In this document: positions 55,934-64,000 of the stretch, in pieces
Layout: the number at the start of each line of letters is the position of its first letter
Numbering within the stretch: the stretch's first letter is position 1
Assembly (NCBI RefSeq): GCF_964020165.1
Contig: NZ_OZ026537.1
Span: forward strand, 62,001-126,000
Direction: 5' to 3'
Source: Buchnera aphidicola (Drepanosiphum platanoidis)
Lineage (GTDB): Bacteria > Pseudomonadota > Gammaproteobacteria > Enterobacterales > Enterobacteriaceae
DNA length: 64,000 nt
Translations under genes and position numbers: made by a program
Notes under the pieces: model-generated
Seen by the model: only the letters and a program-made list of their open reading frames with translations
Databases searched by the model: none
Told to the model about the DNA's origin: nothing

Positions 55934-57283
55934 ATGTTTCAACATTTAACTCAAGTACTTTCTCAAACAATTAAAAATATATCAAATAAAGGAAGAATTA
56001 CGCATCAAGATATTAAACAAACTTTAAGAAAAATTAGAATTGCACTATTAGAATCTGATGTGTCATTAATAGTAATTAAAAAACTAATAAATAAAATTAA
56101 AAAAAAATGTATTGGAAATATAATTAATAATAGTTTAACTCCAGGTCAAGAATTTATTAAAATATTCAAAAATGAACTAATTAAAATTATTGGAAAAAAT
56201 TATAAACCCTTAAATATTTCAAAATCTTCTTTATCAATTTTTTTAATTTTAGGGTTACAAGGATCTGGTAAAACTACGACCACAGCAAAATTAGCAAAAT
56301 TTATTTTAGAAAATAATAAAAAAAAAAAAATTTTATTAACTTCTATTGATACATTTAGACCTGCAGCAATAAAACAATTAGAAATTTTATCAACAAAGAT
56401 TTCTATAGATTTTTTTAAATTAAAACATATAAATAATCCTAAAAAAATTTTAAAAAGTTCAATAAAATATGCAAAAATCCATTCTTATGATTTATTAATT
56501 ATCGATACTTCTGGAAGATTACATATTAATAAAAAATTAATGAAAGAAATTTCAGAAATATACAAAATTTCTAAACCTGATGAAACTTTATTAATTTTAG
56601 ATTCTTTAATAGGTCAAGATTCTATTAATATAATTAAAAAATTTAATCAAACTATTCCTATTTCAGGTTCAATTTTAACTAAAGTAGATGGAAATTCTAG
56701 AATGGGAATAGCTTTATCTCTAACATATTTAACAAATATACCAATAAAATTTGTTGGTAATGGAGAAAAGTTAGAAAATATAGAAAAGTTTAAATCTCAA
56801 AGAATTGTATCCAAAATTTTAGGAATGGGAGATGTATTATCAATTATTGAATCTATCGAAAAAAAAGTAGATAAAAAATATTTAAAAAAATTAAACACGA
56901 AAATAAAAAAAACGAATAATTTTGATTTAAATGATTTTTTAAATCAAATCAATCAAATTAAAAAAATTGGAGGAATTAAAAACTTTATTAGTAAATTACC
57001 TTTACTATCAAATATTACTCAAAATAAAATGTATAATTTAAGTGAAAAACATTTAAAGCAAATGAAATCTATAATTTTTTCTATGACAGAAAATGAAAGA
57101 AAATATCCTAATATTATTAAAGGTTCAAGAAAAAAAAGAATAGCGTTAGGTTCTGGAAATACAATACAAAATGTCAATAAATTATTAAAACAATTTAAAG
57201 AAATAAAAAATTTAATGAAAAGAACAAAAAAAATTGGAATTTTAGGATTATTTAATAAAATTAAAAATTTAATTCCTAAATAA
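55934..57283 (+). CDS. ffh: Signal recognition particle protein Ffh
   Basis: The SRP GTPase targeting membrane proteins. N domain about 1-85, G domain with GLQGSGKTTTTAKLAKF near 107, DTFRPAAIKQLEIL, DTSGRLHIN and TKVDGNSRMG; the Met-rich M domain (about 300-445) has NKMYNLSEKHLKQMKSIIFSM. The 449 residues compare with 453 in E. coli. GTGAGAGAAA precedes the ATG. It is upstream of rpsP as in E. coli. Confidence 0.96.
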   Translation: MFQHLTQVLSQTIKNISNKGRITHQDIKQTLRKIRIALLESDVSLIVIKKLINKIKKKCIGNIINNSLTPGQEFIKIFKNELIKIIGKNYKPLNISKSSLSIFLILGLQGSGKTTTTAKLAKFILENNKKKKILLTSIDTFRPAAIKQLEILSTKISIDFFKLKHINNPKKILKSSIKYAKIHSYDLLIIDTSGRLHINKKLMKEISEIYKISKPDETLLILDSLIGQDSINIIKKFNQTIPISGSILTKVDGNSRMGIALSLTYLTNIPIKFVGNGEKLENIEKFKSQRIVSKILGMGDVLSIIESIEKKVDKKYLKKLNTKIKKTNNFDLNDFLNQINQIKKIGGIKNFISKLPLLSNITQNKMYNLSEKHLKQMKSIIFSMTENERKYPNIIKGSRKKRIALGSGNTIQNVNKLLKQFKEIKNLMKRTKKIGILGLFNKIKNLIPK

Positions 57284-57318
57284 ATATAAATGATAATCTT
57301 AAAAAAAAGAAAAAAATA

Positions 57319-57576
57319 ATGATAAAAATTCGACTAGCAAGACATGGATCAAAAAAAAAACCATTTTATAAAATTATGGTAGCAGATCAAAGATATTCTA
57401 GAAATGGAAGATTTATAGAAAAAATTGGTTTTTTTGATCCATTTGTTAAAAATAAAAATAAAAAATTTTATATAAAAATAAAAAAAGTTGAAAAATGGAT
57501 TAAAAAAGGAGCTCAATTATCTAAAAGAACAAAATTTATTTTAAAAAATTTTAAAAAAATAAATAATTTAATATAA
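57319..57576 (+). CDS. rpsP: 30S ribosomal protein S16
   Basis: 85 residues (E. coli 82). MIKIRLARHGSKKKPFYKIMVADQRYSRNGRFIEKIGFFDP matches S16. It heads rpsP-rimM-trmD-rplS, in the E. coli order. Confidence 0.96.
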   Translation: MIKIRLARHGSKKKPFYKIMVADQRYSRNGRFIEKIGFFDPFVKNKNKKFYIKIKKVEKWIKKGAQLSKRTKFILKNFKKINNLI

Positions 57577-57588
57577 TAAAAAAAAATT

Positions 57589-58092
57589 ATGAAAAATTTT
57601 TTAATAATAGGAAAATTAGGATCATCCCATGGAATATTAGGTTGGATAAAATGTTTTTCATATACTGAAAAAAAAAAAAATATTTTTTCATATAGACCTT
57701 GGTATATAAATAAAAAAAAAATTTATGTTAATAATTGGAAAAAAAAAAAAAATTTTTTTTTTATAAAAATAAAAAATATTAACACTAGAAACAAATCAGA
57801 TAAATTAAAAAATTTTTTTATTTACATAAAAAAAAAAAAATTAAAAAAATTAAAAAAAAACGAATATTATTGGAATGAAATAATTAATTTTAAAGTTTTA
57901 GATAAAAATTATAAAAAAATAGGTACTGTAAAAAGTATTATTAGAAATAATAATAATGATATTTTAGTAATTGTAAATAAAAAAATTAATAAAAAAAAAG
58001 AAATTTTAATTCCTTTTATAAATAATATTTTTATAAAAAAAATTTATAAAAAAAATAAAATTATTATTATCAACAAAAAAAATTTACTTTAA
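57589..58092 (+). CDS. rimM: Ribosome maturation factor RimM
   Basis: A 30S assembly factor that binds S19. GKLGSSHGILGWIKCFSYTE at the N-terminus and YYWNEIINFKVLDKNYKKIGTV at the PRC-barrel start match the family. The 167 residues compare with 182 in E. coli. Very long A runs (e.g. 57667-57680, 57739-57752) encode Lys stretches and are slippage-prone. It lies 12 bp after rpsP. Confidence 0.9.
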   Translation: MKNFLIIGKLGSSHGILGWIKCFSYTEKKKNIFSYRPWYINKKKIYVNNWKKKKNFFFIKIKNINTRNKSDKLKNFFIYIKKKKLKKLKKNEYYWNEIINFKVLDKNYKKIGTVKSIIRNNNNDILVIVNKKINKKKEILIPFINNIFIKKIYKKNKIIIINKKNLL

Positions 58093-58100
58093 AAAAAATT

Positions 58101-58826
58101 ATGATCAGTTTCAATATAATTACAATTTTTCCTAAAATATTTAAAAATTTTAAAAAATATGGAATTTTAAAAAAAGCAATTAATAAAAAAATTATTGAAA
58201 TTAAATGCTGGAATCTTAGAAAATTTACAAAATATAAAAGAAAAAAAATTGATTATAGACCTTATGGAGGAGGTCCAGGTATGATTATGTGTGCTAGTCC
58301 AATTAAAAAAGCAATAAAACAGATAAAAAAAAAAAATAAAAAAAAATTAAAAGTTATATATTTATCTCCTCAAGGAAAAAAAATAAATACAAAAAATTTA
58401 ATAAAAATTTTAAAAATTAATAAAAAATTTATTCTATTATGTGGAAGATATGAAGGAATTGATGAAAGAATAATAAAACAAGAAATTGATGAAGAATGGT
58501 CTATTGGAGATTATATACTAACAGGAGGAGAACTAGCTGCAATGGTTTTTATAGATGCGATTTCAAGGCTTATTCCAGGAGTATTAAATAAAAAAAGTTT
58601 TAGTGAAGAATCTTTTTTTAATGGATTATTAGACTATCCTCAATATACGTACCCTAGAGTATTCAACGGAGAAAAAGTTCCAAAAATATTATTATCCGGC
58701 AATCATAAAAAAATAAGATTATGGAGATTAAAAAAATCTTTAATAAAAACAAAATCTAAAAGACCAGATTTATTAAAATTAAAAAAATTAAATTCTGAAG
58801 AAAAAAAAATAATAAAAGATATTTAA
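58101..58826 (+). CDS. trmD: tRNA (guanine37-N1)-methyltransferase
   Basis: A SPOUT methyltransferase making m1G37, needed for reading-frame maintenance. DYRPYGGGPGMIMC, LLCGRYEGIDERII, WSIGDYILTGGELAAM (the SAM trefoil knot) and SGNHKKIRLWRLKKSL are conserved. The 241 residues compare with 255 in E. coli. It begins eight bases after the rimM stop. Confidence 0.96.
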   Translation: MISFNIITIFPKIFKNFKKYGILKKAINKKIIEIKCWNLRKFTKYKRKKIDYRPYGGGPGMIMCASPIKKAIKQIKKKNKKKLKVIYLSPQGKKINTKNLIKILKINKKFILLCGRYEGIDERIIKQEIDEEWSIGDYILTGGELAAMVFIDAISRLIPGVLNKKSFSEESFFNGLLDYPQYTYPRVFNGEKVPKILLSGNHKKIRLWRLKKSLIKTKSKRPDLLKLKKLNSEEKKIIKDI

Positions 58827-58875
58827 ATTATTTAAAAAAATAAGATAAATATTAAAATATTAAAAAGTGAAAAAA

Positions 58876-59220
58876 ATGCAAAAAATTATTGAAAAAATTG
58901 AAAAACAACAAATGTTAAAAAAAATCCCTAATTTTAGATCTGGAGATACTGTTGAAGTTCAAGTATGGGTTTTAGAAGGTACAAAAAAAAGACTTCAATC
59001 TTTTGAAGGAACATTAATAGCTATAAAAAATAGAGGTATAAATTCATCTTTTTGTGTAAGAAAAATATCCAATAACGAAGGAATAGAAAGAGTTTTTCAA
59101 ACATATTCTAAAAATATTGAAAAAATTTTTATTAAAAGAAAAGGAAATGTAAGGAAATCAAAATTGTATTATATTAGATCTAGATCAGGAAAAGCAGCAA
59201 GAATTAAAGAAAGATTATAA
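58876..59220 (+). CDS. rplS: 50S ribosomal protein L19
   Basis: [48 protein letters not shown] and [11 protein letters not shown] match L19. The ATG at 58876 gives [13 protein letters not shown], matching E. coli MSNIIKQLEQEQM; the GTG at 58867 is rejected. The length of 114 residues compares with 115. It ends the rpsP operon and is followed by a terminator. Confidence 0.97.
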   Translation: MQKIIEKIEKQQMLKKIPNFRSGDTVEVQVWVLEGTKKRLQSFEGTLIAIKNRGINSSFCVRKISNNEGIERVFQTYSKNIEKIFIKRKGNVRKSKLYYIRSRSGKAARIKERL

Positions 59221-59266
59221 GTTTGTTAAAATTTTATAAATTATTTAAAAAATAATTTATAAAAAA

Positions 59267-59294
59267 GCAGTCATAAAATAAAAATTGTGACTGC
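59267..59294. terminator. Bidirectional terminator between rplS and tldD
   Basis: Arms GCAGTCA (59267-59273) and TGACTGC (59288-59294) enclose a 14-base A/T loop. Six A precede the stem, i.e. six T follow it on the minus strand, giving tldD an intrinsic terminator. It lies between convergent genes. Confidence 0.65.
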
Positions 59295-59329
59295 ATAAAT
59301 ATAAAATATAAATTTTAAAAAAATAAAAT

Positions 59330-60790
59330 TTATGCTCCTCCTCCAATTGTTAATTTATCTATTTTTATAGTTGGTTGACCTACACAAACAGGAATACTTT
59401 GCCCTTCTTTTATACAAGTTCCTGTTCCTGAATCCATTTTTAAATCATTTCCTACCATTGAAATGGAATTCATAATTTTTATTCCAGATCCAATTAAAGT
59501 AACTTTTTTTATTGGATATAAAATTTTTCCTTTACAAATCAAATAAGATTCTAATGTAGAAAAAACAAATTCTCCAGTAATTATATCGACTTGTCCTCCA
59601 CTAAAATTAACAGCATAAATTCCATAATCGATACTTTCAATAATTTCTTTAAAGTTAGAAGTTCCTGATAACATGTATGTATTTGTCATTCTAGGATATG
59701 GTAAATGGGCATAAGATTGCCTTCTTCCATTACCAGTAATGTTTAAGCCCATTAAAAATGAATTAAATTTGTCTTGCATATATTTTTTTAATATACCATT
59801 TTTAATTAAAACATTTTTCATTCCAGAAATTCCTTCATCATCTATATTAACAGAACCTATAGCATTTTTTAAAGTTCCATTATCTACTATTGTGCATAAT
59901 TTTGAAGCTACTTTAGATCCCATTTTATTTGAAAAATTTGATATTTTTTTTCTGTTAAAATCTCCTTCTAAACCATGCCCTACTGCTTCATGTAATAAGA
60001 CTCCAGGCCATCCAGAACCTAAAACTACTGGATATGTTCCAGATGGAGCTGTTTTAGCTGACAAATTTAGAATCGCTATTCTACAAGCTTCTTTAGACCA
60101 ATGTTGTAATAAAGTTTCCTTTAAATTATTTTTAGAAAAAAAATAATCATATAAATTTCTAGATCCTCCTCCACTTAAACCAATTTCACTTCTTCCTTTA
60201 TTTTCAGCTAAAACTTCAATGGAAACATTAACTAAAGGTCTAATATCAGCGCTAAAAATTCCATCAGTAGATGCCACTAGTACATATTCATATGATCCAA
60301 ACAATTTTGCTCTTACTTGAACAATTTTTGAGCTATAAGATCTACTTGTAAAATCAATAATTTTTAATATATTTATTTTTTTATTATTAGATAAATTATC
60401 TAAAGGATTTTTATAACCATAAAAATAATTTCTTTTTTTTAATGAAATTATAGGTTTAATAATTATTTTTTTTGAAGATTTATTACAATCAAAAACATTT
60501 TTTAAAGATTTAGAAAGATCTGTTAAACTATCTAAAGTAATCTCATTTGAATAAGAAAATCCTATTTTTTTTTTATAAATTATTCTCATACCAATTCCTT
60601 GATCAATATTATAACTTCCATTTTTTATAATAGAATCTTCTAAAACCCAAGATTCACTATTTTTAAATTGAAAATATATATCAGAATAATTTATTTTACT
60701 TGATGAAAAATCTGAAAGAACTGAAAAAATGTCTTCTTCTTTAATCTTATTTTTATCTAATAATTCATTTTTTACAATATTTAAAATCAT
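59330..60790 (-). CDS. tldD: Metalloprotease subunit TldD
   Basis: The catalytic partner of the TldD/TldE (PmbA) heterodimeric metalloprotease. The zinc motif [12 protein letters not shown] is at about residue 268, [11 protein letters not shown]-like and [22 protein letters not shown] regions fit the family, and the C-terminal [12 protein letters not shown] is typical. The 486 residues compare with 481 in E. coli. It is well conserved for a gene of unclear housekeeping value. TldE is not in the window. Confidence 0.95.
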   Translation of the reverse strand: [486 protein letters not shown]

Positions 60791-60987
60791 ATATTTTGTC
60801 TCCTAAAAAATAATAATTATAAATAAATTTAAAAATTTAATATAATAATTAAATGCTATACTCTTCATTTAATATTTTATATAACTTATAATTTTATAAA
60901 AATTAAATAAAATAATTATAATAATTCATAATATACTTATATACTATACATTTGATAATAATAAAAAATTTATTTATAAAAATTACT

Positions 60988-61437
60988 ATGAAAAAAAAAT
61001 TTAATATACTAATAATAAATGGTCCAAATTTAAATTTATTAGGATCTAGAGAAAAAAAAATTTATGGGAAATTATCATTATTAGATTTACTTAATCAATT
61101 AAATAAAAAAGCAAAATTATTAAATACTAATTTAATACATTTTCAATCTAATGCAGAACATTCTTTAATTCAAAAAATACACGATTCTAAAAATTCTATT
61201 GATTATATCATAATTAATCCAGCTGCTTTTACGCATACTAGTATTGCCTTAAGAGATGCATTATTATCTGTGAATATTCCTTTTATAGAAGTACATATTT
61301 CTAATATTTATTCAAGAGAACATTTTAGATGTCATTCTTGGTTTTCTGATATTTCTAAAGGAATAATTTGTGGATTAGGAACAGATGGCTATTTTTGGGC
61401 TTTAAAAAGTGCAGTCAAAAGATTATGTAAAAAATAA
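60988..61437 (+). CDS. aroQ: Type II 3-dehydroquinate dehydratase
   Basis: Third shikimate step. [17 protein letters not shown] (with the catalytic Tyr), [33 protein letters not shown] with the catalytic His, and [18 protein letters not shown] are conserved. The ATG at 60988 ([14 protein letters not shown]) is chosen over an open TTG 12 codons upstream. That gives 149 residues, the usual family length. Together with aroA and pheA it serves Phe synthesis. Confidence 0.95.
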   Translation: MKKKFNILIINGPNLNLLGSREKKIYGKLSLLDLLNQLNKKAKLLNTNLIHFQSNAEHSLIQKIHDSKNSIDYIIINPAAFTHTSIALRDALLSVNIPFIEVHISNIYSREHFRCHSWFSDISKGIICGLGTDGYFWALKSAVKRLCKK

Positions 61438-61463
61438 AAAATTTTATTCTTCTTATTTAAAAA

Positions 61464-61486
61464 CACTTTCTCAATTTGAGAAAGTG
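61464..61486. terminator. Bidirectional terminator between aroQ and rluD
   Basis: Perfect arms CACTTTCTC (61464-61472) and GAGAAAGTG (61478-61486) with loop AATTT. It lies 27 bp after aroQ and 33 bp after the rluD stop. Four G-C pairs make it clearly distinct from background. Confidence 0.7.
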
Positions 61487-61518
61487 ACAAAAAATTCAAA
61501 TTTTATTAATAAAAAAAT

Positions 61519-62478
61519 TTAAATTTGTTTATTATTTCTCAAATAAAAAATAATTTTTTGCATATCTTCAGGTAACAAAGATTTTATTTTAATAATTTTT
61601 TTAGTTATAGGATGTAAAAATTTTAATTTATATGCATGTAAAGCTTGTCGTTTAAAATTATTTAATATGTTTAAAGTTTTATGATTTAAATATTTATTAA
61701 AAAACAATTTTTTTTTATATAAAGGATCACCTAAAATAGGATAATTCAAATACAACATATGTACTCTAATTTGATGTGTTCTTCCAGTCTTTAAAAAAAT
61801 TTTTAATAAAGTATGATAAGGAAAATTTTCTAATACTGTATAATATGTTTTAGATAATTTTCCAAAAATAGAAACAGACATTTTTGTTCGGTTAAAAAAA
61901 TGCCTACTAATTGGAACTTTTATACTTCCAGACCCAAATAAACTTCCATTTACAATAGCTCGATATTCTCTATAAATTTTTCTGAATTTTAACATTTTTT
62001 GCAATAAAAAATAAGTTTTTATAGTTTTAGCAATAATTAATAAACCTGTTGTATTTTTATCTAAACGATGAACAATACCAGCTCTTGGAACTAATTTTAA
62101 TAAATTATTATAAAATAATAATCCATTTAAAAGAGTTTTATTTTCATTTCCATAACCAGGATGAACCACCATATTACATGGTTTATTTATAATCATTAAA
62201 TATTTATCTTCGTAAATTATATTTAAAAAAATTTTTTCTGGATAAAATGTTTTTGTATAAATTCTTCCTTTAACTACCAATTTATCTAATAACATTATTT
62301 TTTTTTTTGGAATATTAACTATTTTTCCATTAATAGAAACATAACCTTTTAAAATCCATTTTTTAAAACAACTTCTAGAGTAATTAGGAAAAATTTTAGA
62401 TAATATTTTATCTAATCTCTGATTAATATAAGAATTTTTTTTAATTACTTTTTGTAATGTAACAATTTTTTTTTTCAA
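61519..62478 (-). CDS. rluD: 23S rRNA pseudouridine(1911/1915/1917) synthase
   Basis: RluA-family enzyme. The S4 domain is near 18-80 (QRLDKILSKIFPNYSRS), the catalytic Asp is in HRLDKNTTGLLIIAKT near 142, KTGRTHQIRVHMLYLNYPILGDPLY follows. VHPGYGNENKTL is nearer RluD (VHPGAGN) than RluC. The 319 residues compare with 326 in E. coli. It lies next to alaS here, divergently. RluD supports ribosome assembly in E. coli. Confidence 0.9.
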   Translation of the reverse strand: MKKKIVTLQKVIKKNSYINQRLDKILSKIFPNYSRSCFKKWILKGYVSINGKIVNIPKKKIMLLDKLVVKGRIYTKTFYPEKIFLNIIYEDKYLMIINKPCNMVVHPGYGNENKTLLNGLLFYNNLLKLVPRAGIVHRLDKNTTGLLIIAKTIKTYFLLQKMLKFRKIYREYRAIVNGSLFGSGSIKVPISRHFFNRTKMSVSIFGKLSKTYYTVLENFPYHTLLKIFLKTGRTHQIRVHMLYLNYPILGDPLYKKKLFFNKYLNHKTLNILNNFKRQALHAYKLKFLHPITKKIIKIKSLLPEDMQKIIFYLRNNKQI

Positions 62479-62569
62479 AAAATATAGTCCTTAATTTTTA
62501 ATTATTAAAAAATTTTTTATTAAAAATTTAATAAAATTTAAAAACAATATTATTTAGGTAATTTTTTAT

Positions 62570-64000
62570 ATGATCTCTTCAAATAAAATTCGAAAAATTT
62601 TTTTAAAATTTTTTAAAAAAAAAAATCATAAAATATTTTCAGGAAATTCTTTATTGTTAAACACTGATAAATCTCTATTATTTGCTAATGCAGGAATGAA
62701 CCAATTTAAAAAATTTTTTTTAGGAAATTCTAACATAAAATATTCTAAAATTGCTACTATACAATATTGTTTGAGAACTGGAGGGAAACATAATGATATT
62801 AATCAAGTAGGAAACACAAATATTCATCATACATTTTTTGAAATGTTAGGAAATTTTAGTTTTGGTTCATATTTTAAAAAAGAAGCAATTCTATATGCTT
62901 GGGAGCTACTAACTCATAAAAAATGGTTTAATATAAATAAAAAAAAATTATTAATTACTGTATATTATGAAGATATCGAAACATATAAAATATGGAAAAA
63001 TATTATTAAAATTTCTAAAAATAGAATTATTAAAGTTAAAGACAAAAAAAATAAAAAATTTAATTCAGATAATTTTTGGAAAATGGGAAAATATGGATTA
63101 TGCGGACCATCTACAGAAATATTTTATGATTATTTTTATAAAAATAAAAAAAAATGTAAAAATTTTAAAGATTTTAAATCTCAAAAAAACAGATTTTTAG
63201 AAATATGGAATATAGTCTTTATTCAATTTAACAAAACTATACACGGAAAAATAGAAAAATTACCAATTTTTTCAATTGATACTGGAATGGGATTAGAAAG
63301 AATCTCTGCTGTTTTACAAAAAGTAAATTCAAATTATGATACAGATATATTTAAAAATTTAATTCAACATATCATAGCTTTAAGTAAAAATAAAATATTA
63401 AATAAATCTACAAAAATAATTGCAGATCATTTTAGAGCAATTTGTTTTATTATTTCTGATCATATTTTACCTTCAAATGAAGAAAAAGGATATATTTTAA
63501 GAAAAATTATTAGAAGAGCGGTAACGCATGGATTCTTTAACAAAATTAAAAATCCTTTTTTATATAAATTATTACCTACATTAATCAAATCAATGAAATC
63601 AGAAAGTAAAAAAATTTGTAAAAATAAAAAAATAATCATAAAAATTTTAAAAAAAGAAGAAAAAAATTTTTTAAAAATTTTAAAATCTGGATTAAATTTG
63701 TTAAAAATAAAAATAAAAAAATTAAAAAATAATAAAATAAAAAGTAATTTTATTTTTTATTTATATGACACTTTAGGATTTCCTATAGATATTACAATTG
63801 AAATTTGTAAAAAAAAAAAAATATATATAAATATAAAAAAATTAAAAAAATATATAAATAATCAAAAAAAAAAATCTAATAATAAAAATTTTAAAAATAA
63901 TAAAGATATTTATAATCTTGGTAATAAAAAAACTAAATTTTTAGGATATAAAAAATATAAAACAAAATCTATTATAAAAAAAATTTTTATTAATTATAAA
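62570..64000 (+). CDS. alaS: Alanyl-tRNA synthetase, 5' part
   Basis: The ATG at 62570 opens a frame that runs uninterrupted to the window edge: 477 codons of a family of about 875. FANAGMNQFKKFFLG, RTGGKHNDINQVG, HHTFFEMLGNFSFGSYF (motif 2 region), IDTGMGLERISAVLQ and YILRKIIRRAVTHG identify the class II catalytic core, and YDTLGFPIDIT begins the C-terminal tRNA-recognition part. The last visible residues align with about residue 475 of E. coli AlaRS. The editing and C-Ala domains lie beyond the window. No frameshift was seen. Confidence 0.95.
   Translation, partial: MISSNKIRKIFLKFFKKKNHKIFSGNSLLLNTDKSLLFANAGMNQFKKFFLGNSNIKYSKIATIQYCLRTGGKHNDINQVGNTNIHHTFFEMLGNFSFGSYFKKEAILYAWELLTHKKWFNINKKKLLITVYYEDIETYKIWKNIIKISKNRIIKVKDKKNKKFNSDNFWKMGKYGLCGPSTEIFYDYFYKNKKKCKNFKDFKSQKNRFLEIWNIVFIQFNKTIHGKIEKLPIFSIDTGMGLERISAVLQKVNSNYDTDIFKNLIQHIIALSKNKILNKSTKIIADHFRAICFIISDHILPSNEEKGYILRKIIRRAVTHGFFNKIKNPFLYKLLPTLIKSMKSESKKICKNKKIIIKILKKEEKNFLKILKSGLNLLKIKIKKLKNNKIKSNFIFYLYDTLGFPIDITIEICKKKKIYINIKKLKKYINNQKKKSNNKNFKNNKDIYNLGNKKTKFLGYKKYKTKSIIKKIFINYK

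Noticed and set aside
60952..60987. N-terminal extension of AroQ from a TTG start
   Set aside because: Type II dehydroquinases begin just before [13 protein letters not shown]; the ATG at 60988 fits the usual length.
62967..63200. 77-codon plus-strand ORF
   Set aside because: It lies out of frame within the alaS coding region, whose frame shows continuous AlaRS motifs.
1..64000. CRISPR arrays, prophage, insertion sequences, toxin-antitoxin or restriction systems
   Set aside because: None seen; every substantial ORF belongs to a recognised housekeeping or biosynthetic family in near-enterobacterial order.

Overview
The window is a piece of a strongly reduced, extremely A+T-rich gammaproteobacterial chromosome. 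Nearly every protein is closest in sequence and gene order to Escherichia coli, but Lys, Asn, Ile and Phe are greatly enriched, intergenic DNA is almost pure A/T, and homopolymer tracts are common. Together with the gene order this points to an obligate insect endosymbiont of the Buchnera aphidicola type. That assignment rests on recognition of families and synteny; no search was run.

Layout, left to right. 1-9.4 kb: start of aroA, then serC, serS, trxB, infA, aspS, pykA and zwf (serine, translation, redox, glycolysis and pentose phosphate entry). 9.6-14 kb: a TerC/CBS membrane protein, tsaB, rsmC and tRNA-Leu(UAA), tRNA-Cys(GCA), tRNA-Ser(UGA). 14-19 kb: an outlier OmpA with a giant inserted loop, pyrC with a small overlapping membrane ORF, and a truncated RNase E. 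19-27 kb: rluC-rpmF-fabD-fabG-acpP-tmk-holB-tatD-ptsG-hinT, a shrunken form of the E. coli fatty acid/tmk cluster; hinT is frameshifted. 27-36.5 kb: asnS, pyrD, valS, argI, pyrB, pyrI, ridA. 36.6-47 kb: deaD, pnp, rpsO, truB, rbfA, infB, nusA, tRNA-Leu(GAG), secG, all on the minus strand in the E. coli order. 47-54 kb: ftsH, rlmE, greA, ibaG, rplU-rpmA-obgE, rplM-rpsI. 55-64 kb: pheA split into two ORFs, ffh, rpsP-rimM-trmD-rplS, tldD, aroQ, rluD and the 5' three fifths or so of alaS.

The genes cover information processing, four de novo pyrimidine steps (pyrB/pyrI, pyrC, pyrD), and parts of the arginine (argI), serine (serC) and phenylalanine (aroQ, aroA start, pheA) routes, which fits a nutritional symbiont. 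Glucose enters by ptsG.

No CRISPR array, transposon, phage or toxin system was seen. The unusual content consists of remodelled housekeeping proteins: an OmpA with about 255 extra residues in extracellular loop 2; chorismate mutase and prephenate dehydratase on separate ORFs with the Phe-binding ACT domain gone; RNase E ending just before its zinc link; a strongly basic acyl carrier protein; a thymidylate kinase altered at three active-site motifs; hinT broken at poly(A) tracts; a 31-codon membrane ORF coupled to pyrC; and several perfect hairpins, including a 42-bp palindrome.
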